The translations under genes were made by a program, and so were the position numbers. Positions 1-10,300 of a stretch of 64,000 nt of DNA are shown here, one piece after another. The notes under the pieces were generated by a model that did not search any database, was not told where the DNA came from, and saw nothing but the letters and a program-made list of their open reading frames with translations. The first letter of the stretch is position 1, and each line of letters begins with the position of its first letter. This DNA is from Gliomastix tumulicola (taxonomy: Eukaryota > Ascomycota > Sordariomycetes > Hypocreales > Bionectriaceae), in assembly GCA_001599755.1 (NCBI GenBank), contig BCHX01000004.1, positions 4,960,001-5,024,000 of the forward strand. Direction: 5' to 3'.

Positions 1-2
1 AC

Positions 3-158
3 AGCCCCGCGTTCTGCGATGCGCTGATGGGCGCAATGCGGCGCGCCGAGGCCAGGGGCGAGGCTGACTTTGGGACTGACCAGGCCACGCTGGACAAGTT
101 CTTGATCCTGTTCCGCAAGGCGAGGAAGGAGCCTCTTGACCAGGCGGCCGGGGCATGA
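3..158 (+). CDS. 3' end of an unidentified gene (partial)
   Basis: An open frame enters from the left edge and ends at TGA 156-158, giving 51 C-terminal residues with an amphipathic, Arg/Glu-rich helix-like character and a tail ending DQAAGA. Codon use is GC-rich at third positions, like the good genes of this window. The family cannot be recognised from this fragment. The coding sense is inferred from the open frame and composition only. Confidence 0.45.
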   Translation, partial: SPAFCDALMGAMRRAEARGEADFGTDQATLDKFLILFRKARKEPLDQAAGA

Positions 159-494
159 AGTATCTACGTAAGTAGGTAGGATACCAGTAACTTGGTGGCC
201 TGGAGCGAGTGCTTGTGGCGCGAGATGTTTTGCGAATTCTTGATGCCGGGCAGGCTTTCCCTGTTTGGGTGCCAAGGGGGCTCTCTTTCTTTTTCTTTTT
301 ATCTCTGTCTTCTTTAATCATTCAACACACTGGGACTTGGACAGGGCAAGGAGTTGCAGCTTAATGGAAGCAGTCAGTAAGCTCATTTACAAAGCGAGGA
401 TATCTTTGTATGACTATATAGCCAAGTAAGTAACATATGTCTGAAACAACTACGTAGTGATTTGAACCGTTTCACAGTTAAAACAATTGTGTGT
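159..494. other. intergenic spacer, no gene seen
   Basis: AT-richer spacer between the partial gene and the homopolymer tract; includes the likely 3' UTR of the left gene. No supported ORF. Confidence 0.5.
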
Positions 495-520
495 CCCCCC
501 CCCCCCCCCCCAAAAAAAAA
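495..520 (+). repeat. C17-A9 homopolymer pair
   Basis: Seventeen C followed directly by nine A, just past the stop codon of the small minus-strand gene. A similar G16 run lies on the other side of that gene at 1067-1082. Confidence 0.95.
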
Positions 521-533
521 GACTCGCCATGCC

Positions 534-1025
534 TCAATTCCCGTCCCACTCCTTCGCAGCATTCGCCTCCATGGCTTTGAGGACCTCGGCGACAGTCTTG
601 CCGGGTCCCTGGATGATGCCGAGCTGGAGCTCATCATCCTGCACGAGGAACTGGCCACAGCTCTGACCGGAGGTGCCGCGGAAGCCGTACCGGACGGTGC
701 CGCTGTTGGCCTTGTCCTCGAGCCTCTGCCGAATCACCAGCAGCTCGGCATCCGTCACCGCCTTCTCGAGCACGAGGACCTTGTACCCGGCGGCGCGCGC
801 GGCCCTGAAGACCTCCGTGTCGTCCGTCAGACGACCCGGCAGCGTCACGCCGCTGCGGTTCATGTCCCGGATGAGCTTCTTGGCCGCATCTTGGGTGTTG
901 AGATTCACGATGGGCGTCCAGCCCCGGATGGCCGAGGAGACTGTCCTTCAAGGTGCCCTTGGCGACGTTGGCGAGGAGGTCTGGCCGGCGAAGGCAAAGA
1001 GACGGACAGTTTGTTTACCAGACAT
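534..1025 (-). CDS. small hypothetical protein, 2 exons
   Basis: Proposed exons 1025..1019 and 940..534 (137 aa). The first exon is only ATGTCTG, followed by donor GTAAAC and acceptor ACAG; phases join exactly and remove an in-frame TGA at 948-950. Without this intron the frame from the same ATG stops after 25 codons. The protein reads SSAIRGWTPIVNLN near its start, then a mixed helix/strand chain with several Lys/Glu/Asp runs and no membrane segment or signal peptide. The family is not recognised. No good branch point is visible in the intron, so a frameshifted or misassembled start remains possible. A near-copy of its first coding segment is found at about 5688-5740. Confidence 0.5.
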
Positions 1026-1066
1026 GGTGGCTTGGGCTGCGGGACATTGCTGCACAACTGCAGCTT

Positions 1067-1082
1067 GGGGGGGGGGGGGGGG
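1067..1082 (+). repeat. G16 homopolymer
   Basis: Sixteen consecutive G in the upstream region of the small minus-strand gene. Confidence 0.95.
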
Positions 1083-1655
1083 AGAAACCCACCGGATGTT
1101 GGCTCGCCATCTTCCCCCGTACCGTTACTTACGGTGGCATCACTCCGCAGGTGAAATTGGCATTGGGCGTTTTGGCGGAGTCGTGGAGTGATCCCACCGC
1201 GGTAACTCCTCATTGATTGCCGCACAAATGGGCGGGCGGATCAGGGCAATGGTCAGGCATACGTAGGAATTCAAAGGTAGATCATCTAGGGCTTGGGTAT
1301 CTCGCAGCCTGTTCTCAGCCCCCCAAGTAAAGTACTAACGCAATGGTGGGGGAGGGACACTCCCCCGGCCATCCAACGTCGAAGCAGCCTTGTTGAGAGA
1401 AACAGAATCAGATGATTAACCTACCATCAAGGTACTACCAAAAAGTTCAAGTCAATCGCGTACTAAGTGTATTTACGTGGTATATAAGAGGCTGGACATC
1501 CACACAAGCGCTTCCCCCTTTACCATTCTCCTTATTTCTGGACAATTCTTGTCTCGAATTCCCTACTACAAGACAAGTCCTCCTTTCTTCTCTAGACACA
1601 CCAAGCTCCTAGCAGGCAAGGGCGGTTGCATATCAGCCCGCCTGAGAAGACCAAG
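1083..1655. other. intergenic, upstream of the 1.66 kb gene
   Basis: Holds a TATA element at 1481-1488 and a pyrimidine-rich leader (about 1515-1605). No other gene is supported here. Confidence 0.5.
1481..1488 (+). promoter_or_regulatory. TATA box (TATATAAG)
   Basis: TATATAAG about 170 nt before ATG 1656, followed by a CT-rich tract as is usual at fungal core promoters. Confidence 0.5.
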
Positions 1656-1925
1656 ATGACCTTGCGGGAGCCGCCTTTTCCTACTCCCTCCTCCTCCCTC
1701 GACCCCGACGAATGTTTGGACTGCACTTGCACCCATACAAGCTGTTGCCACCAGCACAAATCAACCAGAGTCCCTTTTCCTCATCCACGTGCTGCTGCAC
1801 GTGCCTCCTCGGAGGAAGGCCAGCCGATCGGCCGGACTCTCCGGTCATTGCGGGCCTTCTTCCGGCCCTTCCGATCCTTCCAGGCGCCCAAGACCAAACT
1901 CGAGGACGAGGAAAGTGTCCAACCG

Positions 1926-1958
<33 letters not shown>

Positions 1959-2897
1959 GCAGCATCTTCTCCTTACCCTGAGTCGGCATCCGAGTCTTTC
2001 ACACCAGCGACCACCACTGGCAGCGATGGCGTCAAACAGGCCGAGCACCCGTCCTCACCACCACCGCCATATCAGCCATTGCCGTCGCCAACACAATCAC
2101 CGGCCTTCCGGTCGGCGAACACGCTGGCCCCTATACACCAACATATCCCGTACCACCTATCACTGGATCACATAGACTGCGTGCGGCGCCAGCGAAAGCT
2201 TGGCCCTCGATCTGGTCCCATCCGCATCACAGAGCTCTCGGACCAGGGCGAGCTCTATTATACAAACTTTGTATATATCCACTGGTCTAGTGAGGTGTTT
2301 TTCAATGCTGGGACCTTCCTGCAGGAGGAGAAGGTTGTATACCTTATGAATCCCAGGACTAAACGCCCTGTATTCCTAGCAGGCTGTCCCCACCAAAGCG
2401 TCAGCATATCCCAGCCTGTCTTTCGAGTATTTGTTGCCTCCCCCCTTGCACCTTGTCATGTCAAGGCTGAGATTACTACTCGACCTTACTGCCCCCTGCA
2501 CGCCCACCAGACCTGGACCAGCGACCAAGGCCGGTGGAAGCACGTGTCGGTCTGCACGGTGTGCCACGCAGATGCTGTGTGCGAGATCGAACTGAAGACG
2601 AACGGCGCACTACGAGTTCGGTATACCCGCTACCGGGACCTGGGGAGAGGGGTAAAGGCGGCCCCAAACCAACCCAAGTGGCGTCCTCTGCTTACAGGTG
2701 ATAACGACGTGGATACTACACAGGAAGGCGGGAGCACTGCGGGCAGTGTCCGTCAACGGGCGGGCTATCCCGACGTGTTTGTACGCGTCTGGCATACTGC
2801 TAAAGCCGTGGGCCGCTTTGGAGTAGAGGACTTTGCCTACTTCACAAGGTATGGTGCTTTCAGAGTTAGCAAAGAGACGGTTAAAAATCGGAGATAG
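1656..2897 (+). CDS. hypothetical protein with low-complexity N-terminus
   Basis: Single-exon ORF of 413 aa from ATG 1656 (context ccaagATG); the frame is open back to 1626 but only with a TTG. The N-terminal ~155 residues are Ser/Pro/Thr-rich with a Cys/His patch (CLDCTCTHTSCCHQH) and a run of eleven Thr encoded by an (ACA)n microsatellite. Residues ~180-413 are globular, with several Cys-X2-Cys pairs (CTVC among them) and aromatic residues, suggesting a fold of its own. No signal peptide or membrane segment is seen. I do not recognise the family. Expression is plausible because a TATA box sits upstream. Confidence 0.7.
1924..1960 (+). repeat. (AAC)n microsatellite, coding
   Basis: About twelve AAC/ACA units encoding a poly-Thr run in the 1656-2897 gene. 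Confidence 0.9.
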
Positions 2898-3382
2898 ACT
2901 ACCTAGCTGCGCGGGCCCCCCTTCTTTGACAGAGCTCTAGTCAGCATGTGCCTTCTTGAACACCTATTTGGCATAACCTGCCATCTGGCAATTAAACTTA
3001 ACACCTTGTAGGATAGATTATTAGCTGTCTGTAGAAGAAAGGAGTATATTTTAGCTGCCTCTAGAAAACATTAGTTAGACCTCGCAGCCTCTAGCAGGTC
3101 TGCTGTTGACTGGTAGACTTTGGGCTCCTTCCTCTACTGCTACTGAGGTAGGCAAGGTAGTAACTGCCTCTACTGCGAGGCTGTTTACTCTCCCTCTGCC
3201 TTTGCATCAACAGCATCAAGCAGAACCACCTGGATCAACCTGGATCACCTGGACTACCTAGATCAAACTAGACCAACCTGGACTGGATTAACTGGATGAC
3301 TGTATGCATATATATATGTGTGTGTGTGTATATGTGTACTAGTATGTGTGTGTGTATATGTATATGTATGTGTATATGTGTA

Positions 3383-3386
<4 letters not shown>

Positions 3387-3435
<49 letters not shown>
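3387..3435 (+). repeat. (TG)24 microsatellite
   Basis: Uninterrupted TG dinucleotides, flanked by TATG/TGTA variants over 3310-3460. Confidence 0.95.
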
Positions 3436-3442
<7 letters not shown>

Positions 3443-3737
3443 TTTGTGTGTGGGTGGGTGTGTAGAGCTTCCATCTGAATTTCGTTCCCGTCCAGTATTA
3501 TAATTTTATTGCTTCTAGAAATGTTAGAATAGAAGAGCTGGCGGAATATGCAGTATGTCAAAATGCCAAAAGCGTGTTGACATGCTCTCCTACAGGACAG
3601 CTAATTGAGCAAAACATCCTGTCTAGAGCCCTGTCAAAAAAACACTCCTTCGGAGCTATGGTATTAGTATTAGGGTTTATAAAAATAGTTTTACTTAACA
3701 CTTAGAGGTCCTACTGACAAACTAGTCGTGCCAAGGT

Positions 3738-3796
3738 TCTTTCTTCTCCTCCTTCTTCTCCTCCTTCTTCTCCTCCTTCTCCTCCTTCTCCTGCTG
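3738..3796 (+). repeat. (CTC/TTC)n triplet tract
   Basis: Imperfect CTC-TTC-CTC triplets, passing downstream into CTG and GGTGGC triplets to about 3905. Confidence 0.85.
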
Positions 3797-3863
3797 TATT
3801 ATCTGCTGCTGCTGTGGCGGTGGCGGTGGCGCTGCTACTGTATATGCTTCCGTATCTGCTGTA

Positions 3864-4240
3864 TCAGCTGCTGCGGTGGCGGTGGTGGTGCTGCTGCTGG
3901 GGGGAGGTGGCGGTGGCTCTGGCGAGCCACTGGAAAAGCCACACCAGGGCCTTCAGCACCGAGCCCATGAACTGGGCCCGGCCACTGAAGGCCCGACCAC
4001 CTCGTACTGGTGGTGCATCAGCGAGCAACAATCCCCTCTCGATTGCCCTTTCGTCGTGCAGGTGGATGAGCTCGAAGTCCCGAAGAACCGGCTTCAGATC
4101 CTTGATTGTAGGGTGGCGGTTAGCGTCGAGTTGAGCGAGGATACTGTCGACGTTGGTCTCCTCTGTCGTCGCTTTGTTTTGACTGAGGGCTGTCCACGCT
4201 CCGGCGAGCTCAGGGGCGCGTTGCTGTAGCCTCCTTCTCT
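3864..4240 (-). CDS. probable 3'-terminal exon of an unresolved gene
   Basis: On the minus strand a frame runs from a good 3' splice site (GCTAAC branch then ATATTTAG at 4241-4242) to TGA 3864-3866. It encodes about 125 residues with ordinary protein composition (for example NRHPTIKDLKPVLRDFELI), then a hydrophobic stretch LKALVWLFQWLA and a Gln/His-rich tail encoded by the triplet repeat. No in-frame ATG suits a start, so an upstream exon is expected; a candidate donor GTACGT lies near 4362, but upstream frames are broken. Family unknown. It may be a decayed gene. Confidence 0.4.
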
Positions 4241-5687
4241 CTAAATATAGTAATTGTTAGCTAGGAATCTATGAGAACAATGTCTCATTTTCTGACTAAG
4301 AACCGGCGTAAATAGATAGAAAAAAACTGTACCGTAGAGTTCGACTGGTGAAAAGCGGGTGTACGTACGATGTACTGCAGGAAGTGGGAGAAGACTTCAC
4401 TCTGCGTCGTACGCTTCCAGCAACCGTGGTACCGGAAATTCAGGAGCTATGGCAGCTTTTCGGCTGTCGCCTGGGTAAAATAATTAAGACCTCAGTCCAA
4501 AATGAGTTGCGCCAGTACCAACGGCGTAAATATCGAAAAGTAGGACAGTCGCGAAGACGGACAAAGGCATCTTTTGCCTGGAGTCGAGGAGAGGAGAGCC
4601 AGCATTTCAGATACTATCATTGCGTCAGTCCCTCGTTGACAACAGCTCCCTCCTGGTTATGGGGGAACGGAAAGAGAATGAAGTGACGATTAAGACTTAC
4701 CAGACGCCTACTAGGCACATGGCTGAATAAAAGGCTGGACCACACTCACCCAAAAGGTTAGGGCCGATAGTTCAAGTATTTGGCCGCATGCCTTAGGACA
4801 AGGAACGGGCCCAGAGACCAGGAGACTCGGAGCACGGTGGCTCCGGGCGCAGACCACGTATCGTGGGGCGGGAGGCGGGCGTTGATATCGGAGGCTGCGG
4901 CGGGAGCCGACGAACGCGTCCCGCCCTACGGAGGCGTAGGAGGGAGGGCTGAGAGGGCCAAGGGGGCAGTCGGGGGCCGGCGGTGGCGGCGGGGATGCGC
5001 CTGGACCAGTGCGGCTAACAGTCTGCGGCTCGTGTATGTTTGCCAGTGTAGAGTCCGACTCGTACCTGCCGATGTGTCGATCGAGACAGGCATTCGACCG
5101 GTCAACTGATCAGGGTAATGGTTGGCCAAGGAATGGGGGTTTGAAGCCAAGCCTGGGAGGTCCTGGCATTCTCGATCGATTCTTTGGTCCTAAAGGCGCT
5201 TTGCTGTAAACTTTGGCGCCGCACCTGCGACTTCTGACCGTGTTGTAGACGGTCATGGTCTGATGACGCCGGGAGAGAATAGCGAGACAGAATGGCGGTA
5301 AACGCAGCATCCAGAAAACTAGTAGATAGGATGTAATGGGATGTGAGAATCTCGCAGTCGCTTTGAGGCTGGAATCGCTCCAAGGTTGGGAGGTGAGTGA
5401 GAAGAGGAAAGAAAAAGAGGCCGGTATACCTGGGCAGCAAAGAAGACCTGGCAGCAGAGAAATGGCCAATGATACCGGAAGGGAAAAAAAAGAAGAAAGA
5501 AAGGAAGTAAGGAAAAGAAAACAAAGGGCAGTCATTTTATGGGCGCCTTGTTGATTTTCATTACCAAGGAAGGTGTGGTTACTATGGATTGCAAAACAGA
5601 AAGTGTCAACATATTTGACTTAAGCGTACCTCCCTTACCTGACTTGACTTCCCAGCCTCCCGTAAGCCATTGAGGTTCCATGGCGCC
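4241..5687. other. intergenic, no firm gene
   Basis: Short frames exist on both strands (such as plus 4348-4686) but lack supporting splice sites, domains or consistent composition. A purine-rich plus-strand tract (5400-5525) gives a false hydrophobic frame on the minus strand. Confidence 0.4.
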
Positions 5688-5740
5688 GACTTGGCCATCT
5701 GGGGCTGGACGCCCATCGTGAGCCTTCAAGCCCAGATCGG
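5688..5740 (+). pseudogene. fragment similar to the 534-1025 gene
   Basis: A ~50 bp stretch on the plus strand nearly matches the start of exon 2 of the small minus-strand gene; translated it reads AIWGWTPIVSLQAQ against AIRGWTPIVNLNTQ. The similarity stops on both sides. Either a duplicated scrap of that gene or part of a dispersed repeat. Confidence 0.45.
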
Positions 5741-5929
5741 ATTAGCGGAATCAACAAACAATGACATTGGATCTTGTATGTTCAGTTCCACGCCTTTTTG
5801 TGTATTTGCCTTTGAACTCGATGACGTACCCGATGCTTTTAGATCAGACTGGCAGCTTCGACTGTCATAAGGTGTCTGCAAGACAATTATATTTCAGTTG
5901 CTTTCGAGGAAACCACCCAACTCTCAGTG

Positions 5930-6703
5930 TTACTGGAACGCATATGTCAAGTGAAACAAGATCCTGTCCATAGTGGCCTTCTCCGCAGGCTTTCCGATGG
6001 CAATGGTCCATGGATCCGAGAAAGGCTCGTTGATCCTATGGTAGACCATTACTGTCCCTGCTTTGTGCGACTTATTATCCACCTTCCAGTTTGCTTGATC
6101 CGAACAATGTGACACGGTAATATCCTCCGCCCAAGAGTTCTCGCCCTTTGGAACGATGATCGGCTTCACTGAGGTCGCTCGTACATCACGACCCCGCGTC
6201 CAGAACGGTAAATGCTGGTGCAAGTTGTTGGTGGTGATCTCTGCCGTCTTGTCCGGTCCGACTTGGCGCAACTGCTGCTGAAAATGTTGCCAATTGCTGG
6301 AGTAGTCGTTCTTCAGATCAACGAGATTCTGCAGGCGACCGGCCTCGCCGCCTGATTCGACATCCTTGATCCCCGACAGCCTCGTTGGCACCTTTTCTTA
6401 GCATCAGGCCCCCGTCTAGTGAGGTGTACTTGACGAGTGTCAGTGTCGCGTTGATACTCGTGTAGGGGCCGGTGATGCATGGGATCGAAATGCTGACAGA
6501 CTTGATGCGCCGCATGTAATGCCCTGGGAAGTCAAAGTCGAAGAGAATCTCCGACAGGCGGAAAGACGTCGTGCCCGTCTCGCGGAGCATGACAAGAGTA
6601 GTCGGATCGATGGCGCGCAGGGCAATGTTCTTGGTGATTTCGAAGTCATGAAACCTGTGCGGTAGCCAAGCTCGAGCTTCTTGACCGACAGCAACAGGTA
6701 CAA
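5930..6703 (-). pseudogene. 3' fragment of a Tc-toxin TcA-like gene, frameshifted
   Basis: Minus-strand frames match the C-terminal part of large TcA-type subunits of the Tc (toxin complex) family, which also occur in some fungi. The clearest block is at about 6465-6600, with the family-typical DFPGHYMRRIKS segment followed by a Ser-Ile-Pro-Cys and Gly-Pro-Tyr motif. The reading frame changes near 6650 and again near 6390, and the last ~150 codons end at TAA 5930-5932. Only a few percent of the usual very long gene is present; no N-terminal or pore-forming part is seen in the window. Most likely a decayed, non-functional remnant. Assignment rests on motif recognition without a search. Confidence 0.65.
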
Positions 6704-7358
6704 CCCATGTCTCCCTGTGTATGGCCGCTCACGAGAGAGCTTAAAGCAACGCGCGACAACATCAAGATGTTCCGTTCAGTCATCCGTTCAAGGTCAGCAA
6801 TGAATTAGAGCGGGCTACAAGGATAGAAACGTCCAACGCCGACGCGCAGGGGCAAATGCGCACGGCTAGAGTGGGGGACTGCATTGAGCCACCGGTGGAT
6901 GGGTCATGCCGTTGAAGAGCTTGATGGCATAGTCCTTCTCCACCTTCACTGTTCCGGCATAGGGGGGCGTTATTGGGGTTCTGAAAGCCGCGTAGAAGGG
7001 CGGCATTGTCAAGGCCGCCTGGAGCATCGGTCGCGGTCGTGGAGGCCTTGCTTGTTCTCGCTGGGGGAGTTACGGGAGCTCGTCCGACGAAAGCTCTGCA
7101 TTTGGATAAATGGGCGCATGGTCTCAATTCCTTTGCATTTGGTCAAGGTTATCCAGATGAATCAATCCGTGCTCTATTTCTGCACAAGAAGCGCCCTCGG
7201 TGGTGAAGGTGGACAATGTGTGGTGGGCAGAGACTACCGAAAATGTCAAACCATCTGGTGGCATCTTCTGGTCTTGGTACTTCTGAAGACTTCCATCCCA
7301 TTATCACAATTAATGCAAGTGCGACGTCTAGTCTTTTAGCCGGTCAGTAGCCGACGAC
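6704..7358. other. spacer between the TcA-like relic and the NLR gene
   Basis: A minus-strand stretch at 6900-7060 looks mildly coding (Pro-rich) but has no start, stop or splice support; it could be more of the decayed neighbourhood. It also holds the 3' flank of the NLR gene. Confidence 0.35.
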
Positions 7359-10300
7359 TCATTTAGAATCTCTTATGGCAATTATACCCAAAAACAGAGG
7401 CAGGACAGCAATCATTGTCGCGCTCACCGCGAACGCGCTTTGGACATCTCCCGTGATAGCCGACCAAATAATCCCGAGCGCGACACTTCCAATGACAAGC
7501 GCCAATACAATGAAGTATATAGTCATCCAGTGCCAGCCTTCCTCGAAGTGAATACCCCAGGCGTTCAAATTGCGTTCCGCGGGGGCTCGCAAAGGATCAT
7601 TCTGTGTAAGCTTCGGCAGCTGATTGAATGTGCTCCACTGGCTCATGGCAAGTGGATGCTGATGAGGCTTCGAGGTAAAGTAGTGAGTAAGCTTGTCAGA
7701 GCCGATTGGTGGTGATGAGGTGGCCGGTTTTGCAGGTGCAGGTCCACACCGGTATGTGCCTGCTTCCACCAAAGCTACAGTCGGGAGACAGACACAGCTG
7801 CTGCTGCTGCTGCTGCAATGGTTGCTATGTCTATGGACATCGGCATAATTGCTGTAGTCAAGTTCGAACTAGCCCATTGTCCTGTTAGCATCAACCTAGG
7901 GTCGGGGCGGCGACAAAACCTACCCTTGTCAAAGATAAAGCCTTGACGGATCTGAAAGTGATCCATGACACCAGCTTTCTATGCGCAAAGTATTTCTCCC
8001 GCAATAGCTCAAAGAGATCCCTGTCATACATGAAAGGCTGAAGTGGCACCTGATGAAACTCGGTGTTTACTTCGCCTTTGTCAATACACAGAAGAGCACT
8101 CAAGGGAGTTGTAGGCCCTCCTATCGCAGTTTGTCGGGTTTCCGGCGCTTCGTTGAAAGGCAAGCCAGCACCCACTTGGCCTTGAGATAGGCGAGGGTTC
8201 CTGTTGATACCGATCGCAACCCCGTTGAAGAGGGCTTTGAGCTGGCCCCAAGCCTCGCCGCAACTTCGTGCTGCAGCCTGGAGCCAGCCAGCTCCAGGAT
8301 CTCTGGTTACTCCGGAGGTTGCGTTTGATCCAGATCCAGGACTTTCTCGACGCAAGTGATGAGCATCATGTGAAAGCAGACTATCGCATTGCTAAAGGAC
8401 AAATGAGCCTAGGTTTCAAAGTAGGTAGCGCGACCACATATCTTTATACTCACACATCCCGAGGAAAATAGCAAGTCTTTGCCGCATATTGCAGTGGTAG
8501 TAGAAGATATCATTCTGCAAAAGTCGTCCACATACTCCGGAAGAGTGTAAGGAAATTCATCTACTGAAATGTTAGGCTCTTTCAAGATAGGCTATTCATT
8601 GGGTGACTCACATTTCCGCGGCGGTATGTCAGGGTGCGTGGCAACACTAATGTCGCCTGCGTTTGGCTTCTGAGCGGAAGGATGCAAAAATGTACGGAAG
8701 TTCTCCTTGAGCGACTGAAAAGGCGCGCCTTTCGTAAGGAAATCACCAGTTGCCTCCAGCTTTGCCAATGAATGACCTCCGTCAGGTCCTGGCTCGACCT
8801 CGCTATCGCTACTCCTATCGTCAAATTCGTCGTCCGATCCACTACTAGCATCCACGGCTTGAGCTTCCATAGAGTTCGCATCCATCTGGACAATGTCAAG
8901 AGGATCTGATGAGGAGTCAAGGTGAATGAGAAAACGGTTAAGAATGAATTGGCCTTCTTCTTCTTCCGTGCTCCTCTTGATCTGCTCTCGTATATCGCCT
9001 TGCGAAGATGTCAAGACGTGATGAATGGCTGACGATATTCGAACTCTTCGACCTCTAGTTCGAAACAAGTGGACGGCCATCCGCTCAGATGGAGAGTTGC
9101 CTTCGGATGAGCGTAGATCCAAGAAGAATCGCTTTAGTATTCGCTGATGATTGCGCACGAACTTGGCCGCATCCATAACTTCAATGGCTTCTTCATAGAG
9201 AGCTAGAAGCTCTGAATCATGTGTGAAGATGTCCACTATGTACTCCACTGCTTTTGGAATGTAGATCGCTGCCGAAGAGTAAGACTCATCCACAGATTCA
9301 AGATCGTCATTGGTTGACACAAGAGAACGGAGATCATCTTGTTTCAGTGGGCCGTCGCTTTTGTTACCAGTATAGTTGTAGAATGTCATGGAAGAACGGT
9401 CGTGAGTGACAGCCTCCTGGGTTGCCATACTTTGGCTGGATAGTGAGGTGACCTTGGTTGAAAGTTCTTGATGTGAATCTCTAGAAGAAAGGGCCGCTGA
9501 AATTGCTTCAAATGATGAGTGTGAGGTGGGAAACCCGGATACGTCTGGTGAAGTCGGTCTGCTTTTGGATTTACCCGAAATGTGTCAGAAGATTTGCTAT
9601 GCAACCCGAATTCGAGGAACAAAAGATATGCGAATTAAGGAACTCACATTTCGCCAGCCCCATCCCCGCTTGTGCTTTGAGCCTGTTTCTGCAGGTTCTC
9701 GGCAAGATTCTGGTGAAGTAAGGCCTCATTGCCCAGTTTCCCTGTAGCAAAGGGACGGATATCGTCGGTGACTTGCTGCTTGTCGACTTCTAAGCAAGCT
9801 TCCAGGCCGATTGCAGGCGGTAGGCTTAATCGAAACTGATATGCTGGGCGTGCAGTGTAGACGAACCGGACATTCTCCAGCTCCGGGGCATGATACGCTT
9901 TCATGATCCACTCCAAAAGGACGATGCTGTCCGTTGCCTCATCGAGAGCGTCCAAAACGATGTAGACCTTTCTCTCTTGCGCTGCCAGCATTTTGCACAC
10001 AGAGCCATCCAGGGAAGCTACTGAAGGCCGCTGTAGACCATTGCTCTGTTCCTCGAACAACTGGTTGAGATATGCCCTGCCTTGCTCATCTCCGTGAAAA
10101 TAGAGCTGAAAGACAAGTGAGCGTAGCATGCCATCCACGGTGCGCTTCTCCTGATCGCCAATGTCAAAGAAGAAGCAGAGCACTATATATTTGCTGCTCT
10201 CCTCCTGCGACGTGAGATAGTCAAGAATTGTGGCAATGAGAACCGTCTTTCCACATCCTGGGCTGCCCCGTAGCCATAAATGCCGATGCAAGCCAGCCTG

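Larger units (their letters stand above)
2898..3863. other. repeat-rich spacer
   Basis: Contains degenerate ~10-bp units related to acctggatca (3227-3290), a long (TG)n array and a CTC/TTC triplet tract (3735-3795) followed by CTG/GGC triplets. No gene is supported. Confidence 0.5.

Noticed and set aside
3268..3561. His/Thr-rich and Val/Cys-rich frames
   Set aside because: Simple translations of the (TG)n microsatellite.
5102..5535. Hydrophobic minus-strand frames of about 140 codons
   Set aside because: Produced by a purine-rich tract on the plus strand; composition is artificial and no splice or promoter signals fit.
7775..7888. Cys-rich plus-strand frame
   Set aside because: Translation of the CTG repeat opposite the NLR last exon.
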